NCBI RefSeq assembly: GCF_015235415.1 | Contig: NZ_JADGLL010000006.1 | Coordinates: 1-64,000 of the forward strand | Direction of reading: 5' to 3' | DNA from: Microbacterium paludicola | GTDB lineage: Bacteria; Actinomycetota; Actinomycetes; Actinomycetales; Microbacteriaceae | DNA length: 64,000 nt | In this document: piece after piece, positions 8,565 to 17,074 of the stretch | Layout of the letters: the number at the start of each line of letters is the position of its first letter | Position numbering within the stretch: the stretch's first letter is position 1 | Made by a program: the position numbers and the translations under genes | Notes under the pieces: model-generated | Databases searched by the model: none | The model's input: only the letters and a program-made list of their open reading frames with translations | Told to the model about the DNA's origin: nothing

Positions 8565-9413
8565 GTGCCCGTCCCCGAACTCGACGCCCCCGCGACCGCG
8601 GCCGTCGGCCGCGCCGTCGACGCCCTCGCCGGTCGCCGGGTCGCGGTGCTCACCGGCGCCGGGGTGTCGACCGACTCCGGCATCCCCGACTACCGAGGCA
8701 AGGGCGCCCCAAAGCGCACGCCAATGACCGCGCAGGCGTTCCTCAGCGACGAGGCCGCCCGCCGCCGGTACTGGGTCGGATCCCACCTCGGGTGGCGCGC
8801 CTTCACCGCGGCCGCACCGAACGGCGGGCACGAGGCCCTCGCCTCGCTCGAGCGCGACGGCATCGCCACCGGCATCATCACGCAGAATGTCGACGGCCTG
8901 CACCTTCGTGCCGGCAGTCACCGCGTCGTCGAGCTGCATGGCACGATGCGCCGGGTGTTCTGCACGCACTGCGGCCAGGTCTTCGACCGCCGCGACATCG
9001 GCGAGCGGCTCGAGCAGGCGAATCCCTGGATCACGGTGCCCGAGAACGTCGCGCTCGGCCCCGACGGCGACGTGCTTCCCGAGTCGGCCGAGGACTTCGT
9101 GGTGCCGGAGTGCACCGTCTGCGGCGGCATGCTGAAGCCCGACGTCGTCTTCTTCGGCGAGTACATCCCGGCCGAGAAGTTCCGCGAGGCCGAGCAGCTG
9201 CTGCTCAGCAGCGACGCCCTGCTGATCGCCGGCTCGTCGCTCGCGGTGAATTCGGGCATCCGGTTCGTCGAGCGCGCCCGCCGCCGGAAGCTGCCGGTCG
9301 TGATCGTGAACCGCGGCGAGACGCGCGCCGACAACCGCGCGACGGTGCGGATCGAGGCGGGCACCACCGAGGTCCTCCGGGAGCTCGCCCGCGCGCTGCC
9401 CGCCGCGCGCTGA
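8565..9413 (+). CDS. Sir2-family NAD-dependent protein deacylase
   Basis: 282 residues. The NAD site is GAGVSTDSGIPDYR at residues 31-44, the nicotinamide pocket is QNVDGLH at 107-113, the catalytic histidine is H125 in ELHGT, and the zinc site is C133-x2-C136 with a second CxxC (CTVCGG). The later motifs GSSLAVNSG and VIVNRGETRAD complete the Rossmann fold. Sirtuins remove acyl groups from lysines using NAD, yielding O-acyl-ADP-ribose. The GTG start at 8565 fits a leaderless mRNA. It is followed codirectionally by a histidine phosphatase gene after 70 bp. Confidence 0.94.
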   Translation: MPVPELDAPATAAVGRAVDALAGRRVAVLTGAGVSTDSGIPDYRGKGAPKRTPMTAQAFLSDEAARRRYWVGSHLGWRAFTAAAPNGGHEALASLERDGIATGIITQNVDGLHLRAGSHRVVELHGTMRRVFCTHCGQVFDRRDIGERLEQANPWITVPENVALGPDGDVLPESAEDFVVPECTVCGGMLKPDVVFFGEYIPAEKFREAEQLLLSSDALLIAGSSLAVNSGIRFVERARRRKLPVVIVNRGETRADNRATVRIEAGTTEVLRELARALPAAR

Positions 9414-9483
9414 TCCGCCCGCCGGTGCCGCGCCCATCCGCCGAGCGGAGCCGGCTTCTCCGGAGGCGCCATAAACTCGAGGG

Positions 9484-10068
9484 GTGACCCTCCTTGCTCT
9501 CGTGCGCCATGGCCAGACCGACTGGAACTTCGACCGGCGCATCCAGGGCCGCACCGACATCCCCCTGAACGACACGGGCCGCGCACAGGCGCTGCTCGCC
9601 GCAGAGGCGCTGCGGGACGGCGGGTGGACGCGGATCGCCTCGAGCACGCTTCAGCGGGCAAGCGAGACCGCGCAGATCATCGCCGATTCGCTCGGCCTCG
9701 ACGCTCCGAAGACCTACGCGGGGCTCGTCGAGCGCGACTACGGCATCGGCGAGGGAACTCTCGTCTCCGACTTCCACGCCCGGTACGACACCGGCGTGGC
9801 CCCGGGCGGCGAGACGCTCGAGGAGCTCGCCGAGCGCGTTCTCGCGGCCCTCGGCGAGGTCGCCGCCGACTCCGCCGGAGAGCCGACCATCGTCGTGGCG
9901 CACGGCGGCGTCATCCGGTCGCTTCTCGGCATCGCCACGGACGGCGCTCTGCCGCGGCCCGGCGAGCGGATCGACAACGCGTCGGTGACGGTGTTCCGCC
10001 TCACCTCCGACGGTCTCGCCCTCGAGTCGGCGTCGCTCGTGGCGCCGCAGGCGGACGCCGAGGCGTAG
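9484..10068 (+). CDS. Histidine phosphatase superfamily protein (phosphoglycerate mutase-like)
   Basis: 194 residues. The phosphohistidine motif LVRHGQTDWN has H9 as the likely acceptor, and VVAHGGVIRS supplies the second histidine. The context RIQGRTDIPLNDTGRAQA is typical of small broad-specificity phosphatases such as GpmB/CobC-like members rather than the glycolytic dPGM. TAAACT (9472-9477) ends 6 nt before the GTG start, so the message is probably leaderless. It ends 13 nt before the topoisomerase gene and the two may be cotranscribed. The substrate is unknown. Confidence 0.88.
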   Translation: MTLLALVRHGQTDWNFDRRIQGRTDIPLNDTGRAQALLAAEALRDGGWTRIASSTLQRASETAQIIADSLGLDAPKTYAGLVERDYGIGEGTLVSDFHARYDTGVAPGGETLEELAERVLAALGEVAADSAGEPTIVVAHGGVIRSLLGIATDGALPRPGERIDNASVTVFRLTSDGLALESASLVAPQADAEA

Positions 10069-10081
10069 GCAGAGCCTCGCC

Positions 10082-11107
10082 GTGGTGCGCCTGCGCCGGT
10101 CCTCCCCCGATCAGCCGGGCTGGACGAGACGCGCCGCGGGGCGGGGATTCGTCTACCTCGACGAGCAGGGATCCCGCCTTCCGGACGATGCCGTGGAGCG
10201 GATCCGGTCGCTCGCGATCCCGCCCGCGTGGAAGGACGTGTGGATCTGCCCGTACCCGCACGGACACCTTCAGGCCGTCGGCACGGACGACGCAGGAAGG
10301 CGCCAGTACCTCTATCACCCCGACTGGCGCACCCGCCGCGACGCCGCGAAGTTCGATCGCGTCCTCGACTTCGGTCGTGCCCTCGGCAGCGCGCGCGGCC
10401 GGGTGCTCGACGACCTCGCGCTCGAGGGCATGCCGCCCGAGCGCGCCTGCGCGCTGGCGGTGCGGCTGCTTGACCTCGGCTGCTTCCGCATCGGCAACGA
10501 CGTCTACGCCGACACCCATGGCAGCTTCGGCCTCACCACGCTGCGCCGCGATCACGTGACGCGCCACGGCCGCTCGCTGGTGTTCGAGTTCACCGGCAAG
10601 TCGGGCGTCGACCACCGCATCGAGATCGAGGACGAGCCCGTCACCGCGGCGGTTGAGACCCTCCGCCGGCGACGGGACGACGCCGAGACCCTGCTCGCCT
10701 GCCGCAACGGCTCGTGGCGCACCCTGACCCCCGCGATGGTGAACGAGTACGTGCGCGAGATCACGGGCATGGACGCGACGGCCAAGGACTTCCGCACCTG
10801 GCACGCGACCGTGCTCGCCGCCGCCGAGATCGCCACCGGGGCGGACGAGCTCGAACGCTCCGGTCGCGGCGGCGTCACGCGGCGTGGCCGGGTCGTGAGC
10901 GATGCGATGCGCGAGGTCGCGGACTTCCTCGGCAACACGCCGACGCTCGCCCGCACGTCCTACGTGGATCCTCGCGTCGTGTCGGCCTACGAGGAGGGCC
11001 GGACGATCATCCGCGCCGTCCGGCGCAGCTACGACTCCGCGGATGAGCGCCAGCTCTCCCTCGAGCGGGCGACGCGCCGGCTGATCCGGGAGACCGACGA
11101 GGCCTGA
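10082..11107 (+). CDS. DNA topoisomerase IB (poxvirus-like)
   Basis: 341 residues. An N-terminal domain with YLDEQGSRLPDD and IPPAWKDVWICPYPHGHLQA, typical of bacterial TopIB, precedes a catalytic domain with FEFTGKSG and the nucleophile Y294 in ARTSYVDPR. The enzyme relaxes supercoils through a 3'-phosphotyrosine intermediate without ATP. This small type is found sporadically in bacteria alongside topoisomerase I. The start GTG at 10082 lies 13 nt after the phosphatase stop; a second GTG follows immediately and is an equally possible start. Confidence 0.92.
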   Translation: MVRLRRSSPDQPGWTRRAAGRGFVYLDEQGSRLPDDAVERIRSLAIPPAWKDVWICPYPHGHLQAVGTDDAGRRQYLYHPDWRTRRDAAKFDRVLDFGRALGSARGRVLDDLALEGMPPERACALAVRLLDLGCFRIGNDVYADTHGSFGLTTLRRDHVTRHGRSLVFEFTGKSGVDHRIEIEDEPVTAAVETLRRRRDDAETLLACRNGSWRTLTPAMVNEYVREITGMDATAKDFRTWHATVLAAAEIATGADELERSGRGGVTRRGRVVSDAMREVADFLGNTPTLARTSYVDPRVVSAYEEGRTIIRAVRRSYDSADERQLSLERATRRLIRETDEA

Positions 11108-11220
11108 TCGGATCGCCCACGGCACACTGACGTACGGCAGGCCAGGCCGCGCAATCGATCCGATAACGACTGAGCAGGATGCCCAAGAGCCTGTCCCAGA
11201 GACTGCTAATGTCTCGCACT

Positions 11221-11694
11221 ATGGCTTCCCTGGATCACGTCGACCTCGAGTTGCTGGCCGCGCTGAGCGAGGACCCGCGCGCAACGGTCGTAGCGCTCGC
11301 GGAGCGCCTCCGCCTGTCCCGCAACACCGTCCAGGCGCGCATGGCGCGGCTCGACAAGGCCGGCGTCTTCCGTTCGTTCGAGCGCTCGATCTCGACGGCC
11401 GCCCTGGGGTTCCCGCTCGAGGCCTTCCTCGCGATCGGCGTGCGCCAGGTCGACCTCCCCCGCATCACCGGCGAGCTGGCCTCTGTCCCGGAGGTTGTGC
11501 AGGTGCACGGGCTCTCCGGTCAGACGGATCTGCTCGCCCTCGTCGCGTGCCGCGATGCGCGTCATCTCTTCGACGTCGATGCGCGCATCCTGGGCATCGA
11601 GGGCGTCGAGCGCACCGAGACGTCGCTCGTGATGAGCGAAGCAGTGCCCTACCGCGTGAACGGTCTTATGCAGCTCGCCCGCCGCGAGCCGTAA
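11221..11694 (+). CDS. Lrp/AsnC-family transcriptional regulator
   Basis: 157 residues. An N-terminal winged helix-turn-helix (LDHVDLELLAALSEDPRATVV, recognition helix in LSRNTVQARMARL) is followed by a RAM ligand-binding domain with VHGLSGQTDLLALVACRD. Lrp/AsnC proteins assemble as octamers and respond to amino acids. ATG 11221 was chosen over an upstream ATG because TAATGT (11207-11212) lies 8 nt upstream and the HTH starts immediately. The target is unknown; no amino-acid permease or degradation gene is adjacent. Confidence 0.9.
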   Translation: MASLDHVDLELLAALSEDPRATVVALAERLRLSRNTVQARMARLDKAGVFRSFERSISTAALGFPLEAFLAIGVRQVDLPRITGELASVPEVVQVHGLSGQTDLLALVACRDARHLFDVDARILGIEGVERTETSLVMSEAVPYRVNGLMQLARREP

Positions 11695-11747
11695 CCTGCC
11701 CGGGCACGCCTTGCGGGCGCCGCGACGCCGCGCGGCAGAATGACCGT

Positions 11748-12419
11748 GTGAGCCAGCTGCCGCCCGTCCCGCCGCCTCCGGTCGCGGGCCCGTTCGATCC
11801 GCCGCCGCGCCCCTACCGCCCGGGTCTGCGGGGCTGGGGAGTCGGGCTGATCTGGACCGGCAGCGTGCTGCTGGTGATCGCCATCGCGGCGGCGACCTTC
11901 TCGCTCTTCTTCTTCCTACGCACGGTGCCCTTCGGGGTGCTCGACCTGTCGGGCAGGCCGGGCCCCGAGGTCATCGCGTCCGGATCGCTCCCCGGCGAGG
12001 CGGCGCTCGACGTGGCCGAACCCGCGCGCTACACGATCTGGCAGATGTCCTCGTCCTCGGATCCGGACTTCCTGAGCTTCGAGGACGTGACCGTGACGGG
12101 CCCCGAGACCGTCCGCGTCGATCCGGCGTTCGTGGCGGAGACCTCGAGCTCGGGGTCCACCGTGGCATCCGCGGTCGCGTCGTTCCAGGCCGACGAGGCG
12201 GGCTCGTACCTGATCACGGTCGCATCCGGTGCGGACGCGCCCGAGGACGCCCTCTTCCTCGTCACCGAGGGCGGAGGCTTCGGCGAGTTCTTCCTCGGCC
12301 TGAACGCGACGATCCTGCTGGGCTTCGCGGGGATCGGCGGCGGCCTCCTCGGCACCACGCTGCTCACGATCGGCATCGTGCTGCGCGTGCTCGCCGGGAA
12401 GAAGCCCACGCGCGGCTGA
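11748..12419 (+). CDS. Two-helix membrane protein with extracytoplasmic beta-rich domain, unknown function
   Basis: 223 residues. A proline-rich cytosolic N-terminus (PPVPPPPVAGPFDPPPRP) is followed by a transmembrane helix near residues 36-58, an acidic Ser/Thr-rich outer domain of about 115 residues, a second helix near 190-212, and a short basic tail (GKKPTRG). The layout resembles other actinobacterial envelope proteins with a proline-rich cytosolic tip. The GTG at 11748 has CAGAAT at -10 spacing (6 nt), suggesting a leaderless start. No family is recognised. Confidence 0.6.
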   Translation: MSQLPPVPPPPVAGPFDPPPRPYRPGLRGWGVGLIWTGSVLLVIAIAAATFSLFFFLRTVPFGVLDLSGRPGPEVIASGSLPGEAALDVAEPARYTIWQMSSSSDPDFLSFEDVTVTGPETVRVDPAFVAETSSSGSTVASAVASFQADEAGSYLITVASGADAPEDALFLVTEGGGFGEFFLGLNATILLGFAGIGGGLLGTTLLTIGIVLRVLAGKKPTRG

Positions 12420-12428
12420 CGCGCCGTC

Positions 12429-13307
12429 TCAGGCGAGGAAGGTCCGGATCGCCGCGGCCGCCTCGGCCGGCTTCTCGTAGTGGATGAGGTGGCCGACGCC
12501 GGCGATCTCGACAAGGCGCGCGTCGGCGAAGCGCGTCGCGAGCACCCGCTCCGCCTCGATCGGAGTGATGTCGTCGCGGTCGGCGGCGACCAGCAGCGTG
12601 GGCACGGCGATCCGCTCGGCGTACTGGCTGACGTCGTGCGACACGCTTGTGACGAACGCGTCGTGCAGCACGTCGCGGTCGGCGAAATTCGAGAAGTAGC
12701 GGTCGTGCTGATCGTGGATGAAGGCCCGCAGCTGCGGATCGCGGGTCTTCGCCATCGCGATCGACATGACCCGCACGATCACCTTGCTCCGCAGCACCCA
12801 CGTGCCGATCGCGCGCGGCAGCCGCGCCCCCGCCCAGTAGTAGAAGATCGCGAGCCGCGTCAGGATGCCGCGGGGCCCCTCGAGCGCAGGGGCGCCGATC
12901 GGGTTGACGAGGATGAGCCTCGGCGTCCGGAGACCGCGCGCGACGGCGGCGGCCGACACGATCGAGCCGAAGGAGTGGCCGAGGATGATCGACTCGGGGG
13001 CGACCGCGGCGTGGAACGCGTCGAGCCAGTCGGCGTACGCCTCGATGCCGTGACGCCGGCCGGGAAGGGGCGCCGTCTCGCCGAACCCGGGAAGATCCGG
13101 CATGATCAGCCGCACGTCGGGAAGGAACGCCACAACGGGTTCGAGCCCGTGGTGCTCGCCGCGGAACCCGTGCACCGCCAGGACCGTGATCGCCGCGTCG
13201 TCGGGCCCGTATATCCAGTAGGCGGTGCGACCGCCGAGGACCTCCACCTCGTGCCGCACCACGGGGATCTCGGCGAGCTTGGCGGAGTAGGGCGAGGCGA
13301 CGGGCAT
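12429..13307 (-). CDS. Alpha/beta-fold hydrolase
   Basis: 292 residues. The oxyanion segment is VLAVHGFRGEHHG, the nucleophile S112 sits in GHSFGS, a likely acid is in LLVAADRDDITP, and the catalytic histidine is in AGVGHLIHYEKP. The fold and the lid region between strands 6 and 7 match esterase or epoxide-hydrolase-like enzymes. The substrate is unknown. TAGACT (13314-13319, minus strand) ends 6 nt before the ATG, indicating a leaderless transcript. It converges with the membrane protein gene, the stops being 9 nt apart. Confidence 0.88.
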   Translation of the reverse strand: MPVASPYSAKLAEIPVVRHEVEVLGGRTAYWIYGPDDAAITVLAVHGFRGEHHGLEPVVAFLPDVRLIMPDLPGFGETAPLPGRRHGIEAYADWLDAFHAAVAPESIILGHSFGSIVSAAAVARGLRTPRLILVNPIGAPALEGPRGILTRLAIFYYWAGARLPRAIGTWVLRSKVIVRVMSIAMAKTRDPQLRAFIHDQHDRYFSNFADRDVLHDAFVTSVSHDVSQYAERIAVPTLLVAADRDDITPIEAERVLATRFADARLVEIAGVGHLIHYEKPAEAAAAIRTFLA

Positions 13308-13400
13308 CCGTCGAGTCTACGGAGGGTCCGCTGGGCGTTCGTGAGCGCTCCGCGGTGTGGCTTCCCGGTGATGTCGGCGGCGCGCTCTACGGTGTGGATC

Positions 13401-14345
13401 ATGACGAGGTCGTGGCCGGATCCGCCCCCGCTGTTCGAGCTTGACGAGCTCGACCATCCGGGCGAGGCGATCACCTGGGTCCCGCCCGTCGAGACCGCCG
13501 TCGAGGTCGAGACGCTCGTCGAGGTTGTGGCATCCGAACCCGAGCCGGTGATCGAGGTCCACGTCGAGACCGTCGTCGAGGCGACCGTCGAGGTCGCGCC
13601 GGCCGTCCGGGTCGAGGCCGAGGCATCCGTCGAGGCGCTCGTGGAGGTCGCTCCCGACCGCTGGACGAGCAGGATCGGCGTGTTCGATCTGGAGACGACC
13701 GGCGTGGACGTGGCCGAGGACCGCATCGTGACCGCCTACGTGGGCCTGCTCGATGCGTCGGGCGAGGTCGTGCATGAGGAGCACTGGCTCGCCGACCCCG
13801 GAACCGAGATCCCGGAGGGCGCGACCGCTGTCCACGGCATCACGACCGAACACGCACGGGCGCACGGCAGGCCCGCCGAAGAGGTCGTCGCGGAGGTGAC
13901 CGCCGCGCTGCGGACGCTGCTCGCGGGCGGCATCCCCGTCGTCGCCTACAACGCCGCCTACGACTTCTCGCTGCTGAAGTACGAGGGAGAGCGCCACGGG
14001 CTCGAGTGCCTCGACTCCCCCGCGCCGGTGATCGATCCGCTCGTGATCGACAAGACGCTCGACCGCTACCGCAAGGGAAAGCGCACGCTCGACGTCGTCG
14101 CCGCGCACTATGCCGTGCCGTTGGAGTCGGCGCACGAGGCGTCCGCCGACGCGATCGCCGCGGGGCGCGTCGCCCTCGCGCTGGCGAACCGGTTCGCCGA
14201 CCGCCTGCCCGAGGATCCGCTCGAGCTCCACACCCGCCAGATCGGCTGGGCGCGCGAGCAGGCCGAGAGCCTCACGGAGTACTTCATCTCGATCGGCCGC
14301 CTCGAGCCGACCGAAGCGCTCGACGGCTCCTGGCCCGTGCGCTGA
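13401..14345 (+). CDS. DnaQ-like 3'-5' exonuclease with N-terminal Val/Glu repeat
   Basis: 314 residues. Residues about 90-275 form a DEDDh exonuclease: Exo I FDLETTG with D96 and E98, Exo II YNAAYDFSLL, and Exo III H-x4-D in HEASADAIA. This fold trims 3' ends of DNA or RNA, as in the polymerase III epsilon subunit. Unusually, residues about 30-85 are a low-complexity segment of repeated V-E-x-x-V-E units, absent from standard DnaQ. TACGGT (13388-13393) lies 7 nt upstream of ATG 13401, supporting this start over a much longer upstream frame that is antisense to the hydrolase. Confidence 0.9.
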   Translation: MTRSWPDPPPLFELDELDHPGEAITWVPPVETAVEVETLVEVVASEPEPVIEVHVETVVEATVEVAPAVRVEAEASVEALVEVAPDRWTSRIGVFDLETTGVDVAEDRIVTAYVGLLDASGEVVHEEHWLADPGTEIPEGATAVHGITTEHARAHGRPAEEVVAEVTAALRTLLAGGIPVVAYNAAYDFSLLKYEGERHGLECLDSPAPVIDPLVIDKTLDRYRKGKRTLDVVAAHYAVPLESAHEASADAIAAGRVALALANRFADRLPEDPLELHTRQIGWAREQAESLTEYFISIGRLEPTEALDGSWPVR

Positions 14346-14365
14346 CCCCGGCGTAGCCTCGCCCC

Positions 14366-14581
14366 ATGGTGCGCGACGACGGGATGGACCGGCTGCGGCG
14401 GAAGTACCCGCTGCAGGGCGCAGGATCCGCGATGGACGCGGTCTGGCGCCCCTCGGCTCACGACGCCGACATCGAGGCGCAGTCGCTGAAGATCATCCCG
14501 GTCCCCGCGCCAAGCCCGGACACCGGCCCGGGCGTGCTCGATTTCGATAACGGGACCATCGAGATCCACGTCGACGAGTGA
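14366..14581 (+). CDS. Hypothetical protein, 71 aa
   Basis: A small acidic soluble protein with no Cys or transmembrane segment; the sequence opens MVRDDGMDRLRRKYPLQG and ends GTIEIHVDE. I do not recognise it. TAGCCT (14354-14359) ends 6 nt before the ATG, giving a leaderless promoter of its own, and a strong hairpin follows 20 nt after the stop, so it looks like a self-contained gene. Confidence 0.6.
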   Translation: MVRDDGMDRLRRKYPLQGAGSAMDAVWRPSAHDADIEAQSLKIIPVPAPSPDTGPGVLDFDNGTIEIHVDE

Positions 14582-14601
14582 TCCGTCACCCCGGAAACGC
14601 G

Positions 14602-14627
14602 AAAGGCCCCGCCGAAGCGGGGCCTTT
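14602..14627. terminator. Bidirectional hairpin terminator
   Basis: AAAGGCCCCGC-CGAA-GCGGGGCCTTT is a perfect 11-bp stem with a 4-nt loop and A/T runs on both outer sides. It lies between the convergent 71-aa gene and rpmE2 and can serve both. Confidence 0.85.
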
Positions 14628-14642
14628 CTGAAGAACGAGGGC

Positions 14643-14894
14643 TTACTTGGAGCCGAAGTTCTTGAAGCGCTGGTTGAACTTCTCGACGCGACCGGCCGAG
14701 TCCATGATGCGCTGCTTACCCGTGTAGAACGGGTGCGACGCCGACGAGATCTCGACATCGATGACCGGGTACTCGACGCCGTCGAGCTCGATGGTCTTGT
14801 CGCTGGTCACGGTCGAACGGGTGAGGAAGGTCTCGCCCGAACCGAGGTCGCGGAACACGACCGCCTTGTACTCGGGGTGGATGTCAGTCTTCAT
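14643..14894 (-). CDS. rpmE2: 50S ribosomal protein L31 type B (zinc-independent)
   Basis: 83 residues beginning [20 protein letters not shown] and ending [11 protein letters not shown]. The CxxC zinc motif of classical L31 is absent, marking the C-minus (type B) paralogue that replaces zinc-binding L31 in zinc limitation and is typically Zur-repressed. I see no certain Zur box upstream. The internal ATG at 14894 is chosen: AAGGA lies 5 nt upstream and the extra 16 residues of the longer frame are not conserved. It is followed by a strong terminator. Confidence 0.95.
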   Translation of the reverse strand: MKTDIHPEYKAVVFRDLGSGETFLTRSTVTSDKTIELDGVEYPVIDVEISSASHPFYTGKQRIMDSAGRVEKFNQRFKNFGSK

Positions 14895-14986
14895 GGGGGT
14901 CCTTGCCAAGAGATTTTGAAAAGTCTTCCGGTGCTTGGGCACCAGCGAACGAGTCTACCAGACTCAACCCGCCGTTGAGACCGCTG

Positions 14987-15769
14987 TCAGTGGGCGCGTG
15001 CGGCGTAGCGGCCGCCGTCCTCGCTCAGCTTGATCTGCACGCCGAACGTCTCCGAGAGGTTCTCCTCGGTGAGCGTCTCGGGGATCGGGCCGGCGGCGAC
15101 GATCTTCCCGTCGCGCAGCAGCAGCACGTGGGTGAACCCGGCGGGGATCTCCTCGACGTGGTGCGTCACCATAACGAGGGCCGGCGTGACCGGCGACTTC
15201 GCATACTCGCTGAGCAGACCGACGAGAACCTCGCGCGAGCCGAGGTCGAGGCTCGCGGTGGGCTCGTCGAGCAGCAGCAGCTCGGGGTCGGTCATGATCG
15301 CGCGGGCGACCTGGACGCGCTTCTGCTCGCCCTCGCTCAGGGTGCCGAAGGTGCGGTCGGCGAGGTGGTCGAGACGCCACTCCTGCAGCACGCGCAGTGC
15401 GCGGCGCTCGTCGATGTTCTCGTACTGCTCGTTCCAGCGGCCGAGCACCGAGTAGGCGGCGGTCAGCACCGCGTTCAGCACGGTCTCGTCCGCCGGGATG
15501 CGCTTTGCCAGCGCGGAGGACGCGAAGCCGATGCGGGGGCGCAGCTCGAACACGTCCGTCCGGCCGAGGCGCTCGTCCAGGATGTCGACAGTGCCGGCGG
15601 TCGGGTGGATGAGCGTGTCGGCGAGCTGCAGGATCGTCGTCTTGCCGGCGCCGTTCGGGCCGAGCACAACCCAGCGCTCGTCGTCGTTCACCGCCCAGGT
15701 GAGTCCATCCACGATGTTCCGACCTTCTCGGCGGACCACGACGTCTTCGAAGGAGAGCACAGTGGGCAT
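14987..15769 (-). CDS. ABC transporter-type ATP-binding protein (stand-alone)
   Basis: 260 residues. Walker A is GPNGAGKTT with K43, the signature is LSEGEQKR, Walker B is LLLLDEP, and the switch histidine is in VTHHVEEIP. The loop LGRTDVFELRPRIGFAS and the linker sequence resemble ModF/YlmA-type ATPases that lack an obvious permease partner. No membrane gene is adjacent, so the partner is unknown. TAGGCT (15776-15781) ends 6 nt before the ATG at 15769, a clear leaderless arrangement. It is divergent from serB. Confidence 0.88.
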   Translation of the reverse strand: MPTVLSFEDVVVRREGRNIVDGLTWAVNDDERWVVLGPNGAGKTTILQLADTLIHPTAGTVDILDERLGRTDVFELRPRIGFASSALAKRIPADETVLNAVLTAAYSVLGRWNEQYENIDERRALRVLQEWRLDHLADRTFGTLSEGEQKRVQVARAIMTDPELLLLDEPTASLDLGSREVLVGLLSEYAKSPVTPALVMVTHHVEEIPAGFTHVLLLRDGKIVAAGPIPETLTEENLSETFGVQIKLSEDGGRYAARAH

Positions 15770-15864
15770 GCGTTCAGCCTACCTATCCGGATGGGGCCCC
15801 CAGCGCGGACGCGCGGGCTCGGTCGGGCACGGGCGCGGTGTGCCGGGCGCTACGCTCGTCACTC

Positions 15865-16500
15865 GTGACCGCGCGCTTTCTCGTCGTCCTCGACGCCGAC
15901 TCCACTCTGATCCGCAACGAGGTCATCGAGCTGATCGCGGATGAGGCCGGGCGGGGCGCGGAGGTCGCCGCCGCCACCGAGGCGGCGATGCGCGGCGAGG
16001 TCGACTTCGCCCAGAGCCTGCGGTCGCGGGTGCGGGAGCTCACCGGGGTGCCGGTCGCCTCGTTCGTGCGGGTGCGGGCCCGGATCGAGCCGACGCCGGG
16101 CGTGACAGCCCTGATCGACGCCGTGCACGCGCGCGGCGGACTCGTGGGCGTCGTCTCCGGCGGGTTCCACGAGATCCTCGACGAGCTCGCCCCGCATCTC
16201 GGCGTCGACCTCTGGCGCGCGAACCGCCTGCTCGCCGCGGACGGCGTGCTGACGGGCGAGGTCGACGGCCCGATCGTGGATGCCGCCGCCAAGCGCGAGT
16301 GGCTGACCCGCTGGGCACACGAGCACGGTGTGCCGATGTCGCGCACGATCGCGATCGGCGACGGGGCGAACGACCTGCTCATGCTGGAGGCCGCCGGCCT
16401 CGGCCTCGCCTTCAACGCCAAGCCCGCCGTCCGTCGCGCGGCTCCCCTGGTGATCGGTCCGGTCAACCTGTCCCAGGTCATCCCGCTGCTGCCGTTCTGA
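15865..16500 (+). CDS. serB: Phosphoserine phosphatase SerB
   Basis: 211-residue HAD-family enzyme that releases serine from O-phosphoserine. Motif I is DADSTL with nucleophile D10 and acid D12, motif II is VVSGGFHEI, and motif III comprises a lysine (DAAAKREW) and GDGANDLLML. The helical cap (residues about 20-75) includes the EVDFAQSLRSRV segment typical of SerB. There is no ACT domain, so this is the short form. GTG 15865 was chosen because it starts the first strand directly and TACGCT (15851-15856) lies 8 nt upstream. Confidence 0.93.
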   Translation: MTARFLVVLDADSTLIRNEVIELIADEAGRGAEVAAATEAAMRGEVDFAQSLRSRVRELTGVPVASFVRVRARIEPTPGVTALIDAVHARGGLVGVVSGGFHEILDELAPHLGVDLWRANRLLAADGVLTGEVDGPIVDAAAKREWLTRWAHEHGVPMSRTIAIGDGANDLLMLEAAGLGLAFNAKPAVRRAAPLVIGPVNLSQVIPLLPF

Positions 16501-16583
16501 GGCGAGCATGAAGTCCGCGCTACCGCTCGGCCTTGACTAGGTTTCCGAAGGCACATCGCGAGGCTCGTCACTAAGGTGTCCAC

Positions 16584-16988
16584 ATGCCCGCGTCGCCATA
16601 TGTCCGCGCAATGCGCGAGAAGATCGGCCACGACCTCCTGATCCTCCCCGGTGTGACCGCGGTGATCCGTGACGGCGACCGCTTCCTGCTCGCACGGCAG
16701 CGGGACACCGCGCGCTGGAGCCTGGTCGGCGGCGGTGTGGAGCTCGACGAGCAACCGCGGGATGCGGTCATCCGCGAGGTGGCAGAAGAGCTGGGCGTGG
16801 TGCCCGAGGTCGTCCGGGTCATCGGCGCGTACGGCGGACCCGAGCTGCACAGCGTGCTTCCCAACGGCGACGAGGTTGCATACGTCACGACCGCCTATGA
16901 ATGCCGGCTTCCGCGAGGCCCGATGGTTCTGGAGCAAGAGGAACTGCACAAGGTCGCGTGGTTCACGCGACCGAGATCGGCCAGTTGA
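16584..16988 (+). CDS. Nudix hydrolase with frame-shifted C-terminus
   Basis: 134 residues as read. A complete Nudix box (G-x5-E-x7-REV-x-EE-x-G, in GGVELDEQPRDAVIREVAEE) binds Mg for hydrolysis of a nucleoside diphosphate linked to X; the substrate is unknown. In frame the protein ends WFTRPRSAS. In the -1 frame from 16967, codons read ATEIGQLTRHEWIDQVLRDV to a stop at 17027-17029, which is what the family tail should look like. A one-base deletion, or a sequencing error, near 16967 is therefore likely. TAAGGT (16572-16577) precedes the ATG by 6 nt. The Nudix box itself is intact. Confidence 0.8.
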   Translation: MPASPYVRAMREKIGHDLLILPGVTAVIRDGDRFLLARQRDTARWSLVGGGVELDEQPRDAVIREVAEELGVVPEVVRVIGAYGGPELHSVLPNGDEVAYVTTAYECRLPRGPMVLEQEELHKVAWFTRPRSAS

Positions 16989-17074
16989 CCAGACACGAAT
17001 GGATCGACCAGGTGCTTCGCGACGTGTGAGCCGAGGAGTCCGCGCGCCCGCTGAGGCCGCGTAGTGAAGCCCGC

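Noticed and set aside
12480..13400. Long N-terminal extension of the exonuclease
   Set aside because: It is antisense to the alpha/beta hydrolase and has no domain; the leaderless -10 supports ATG 13401.
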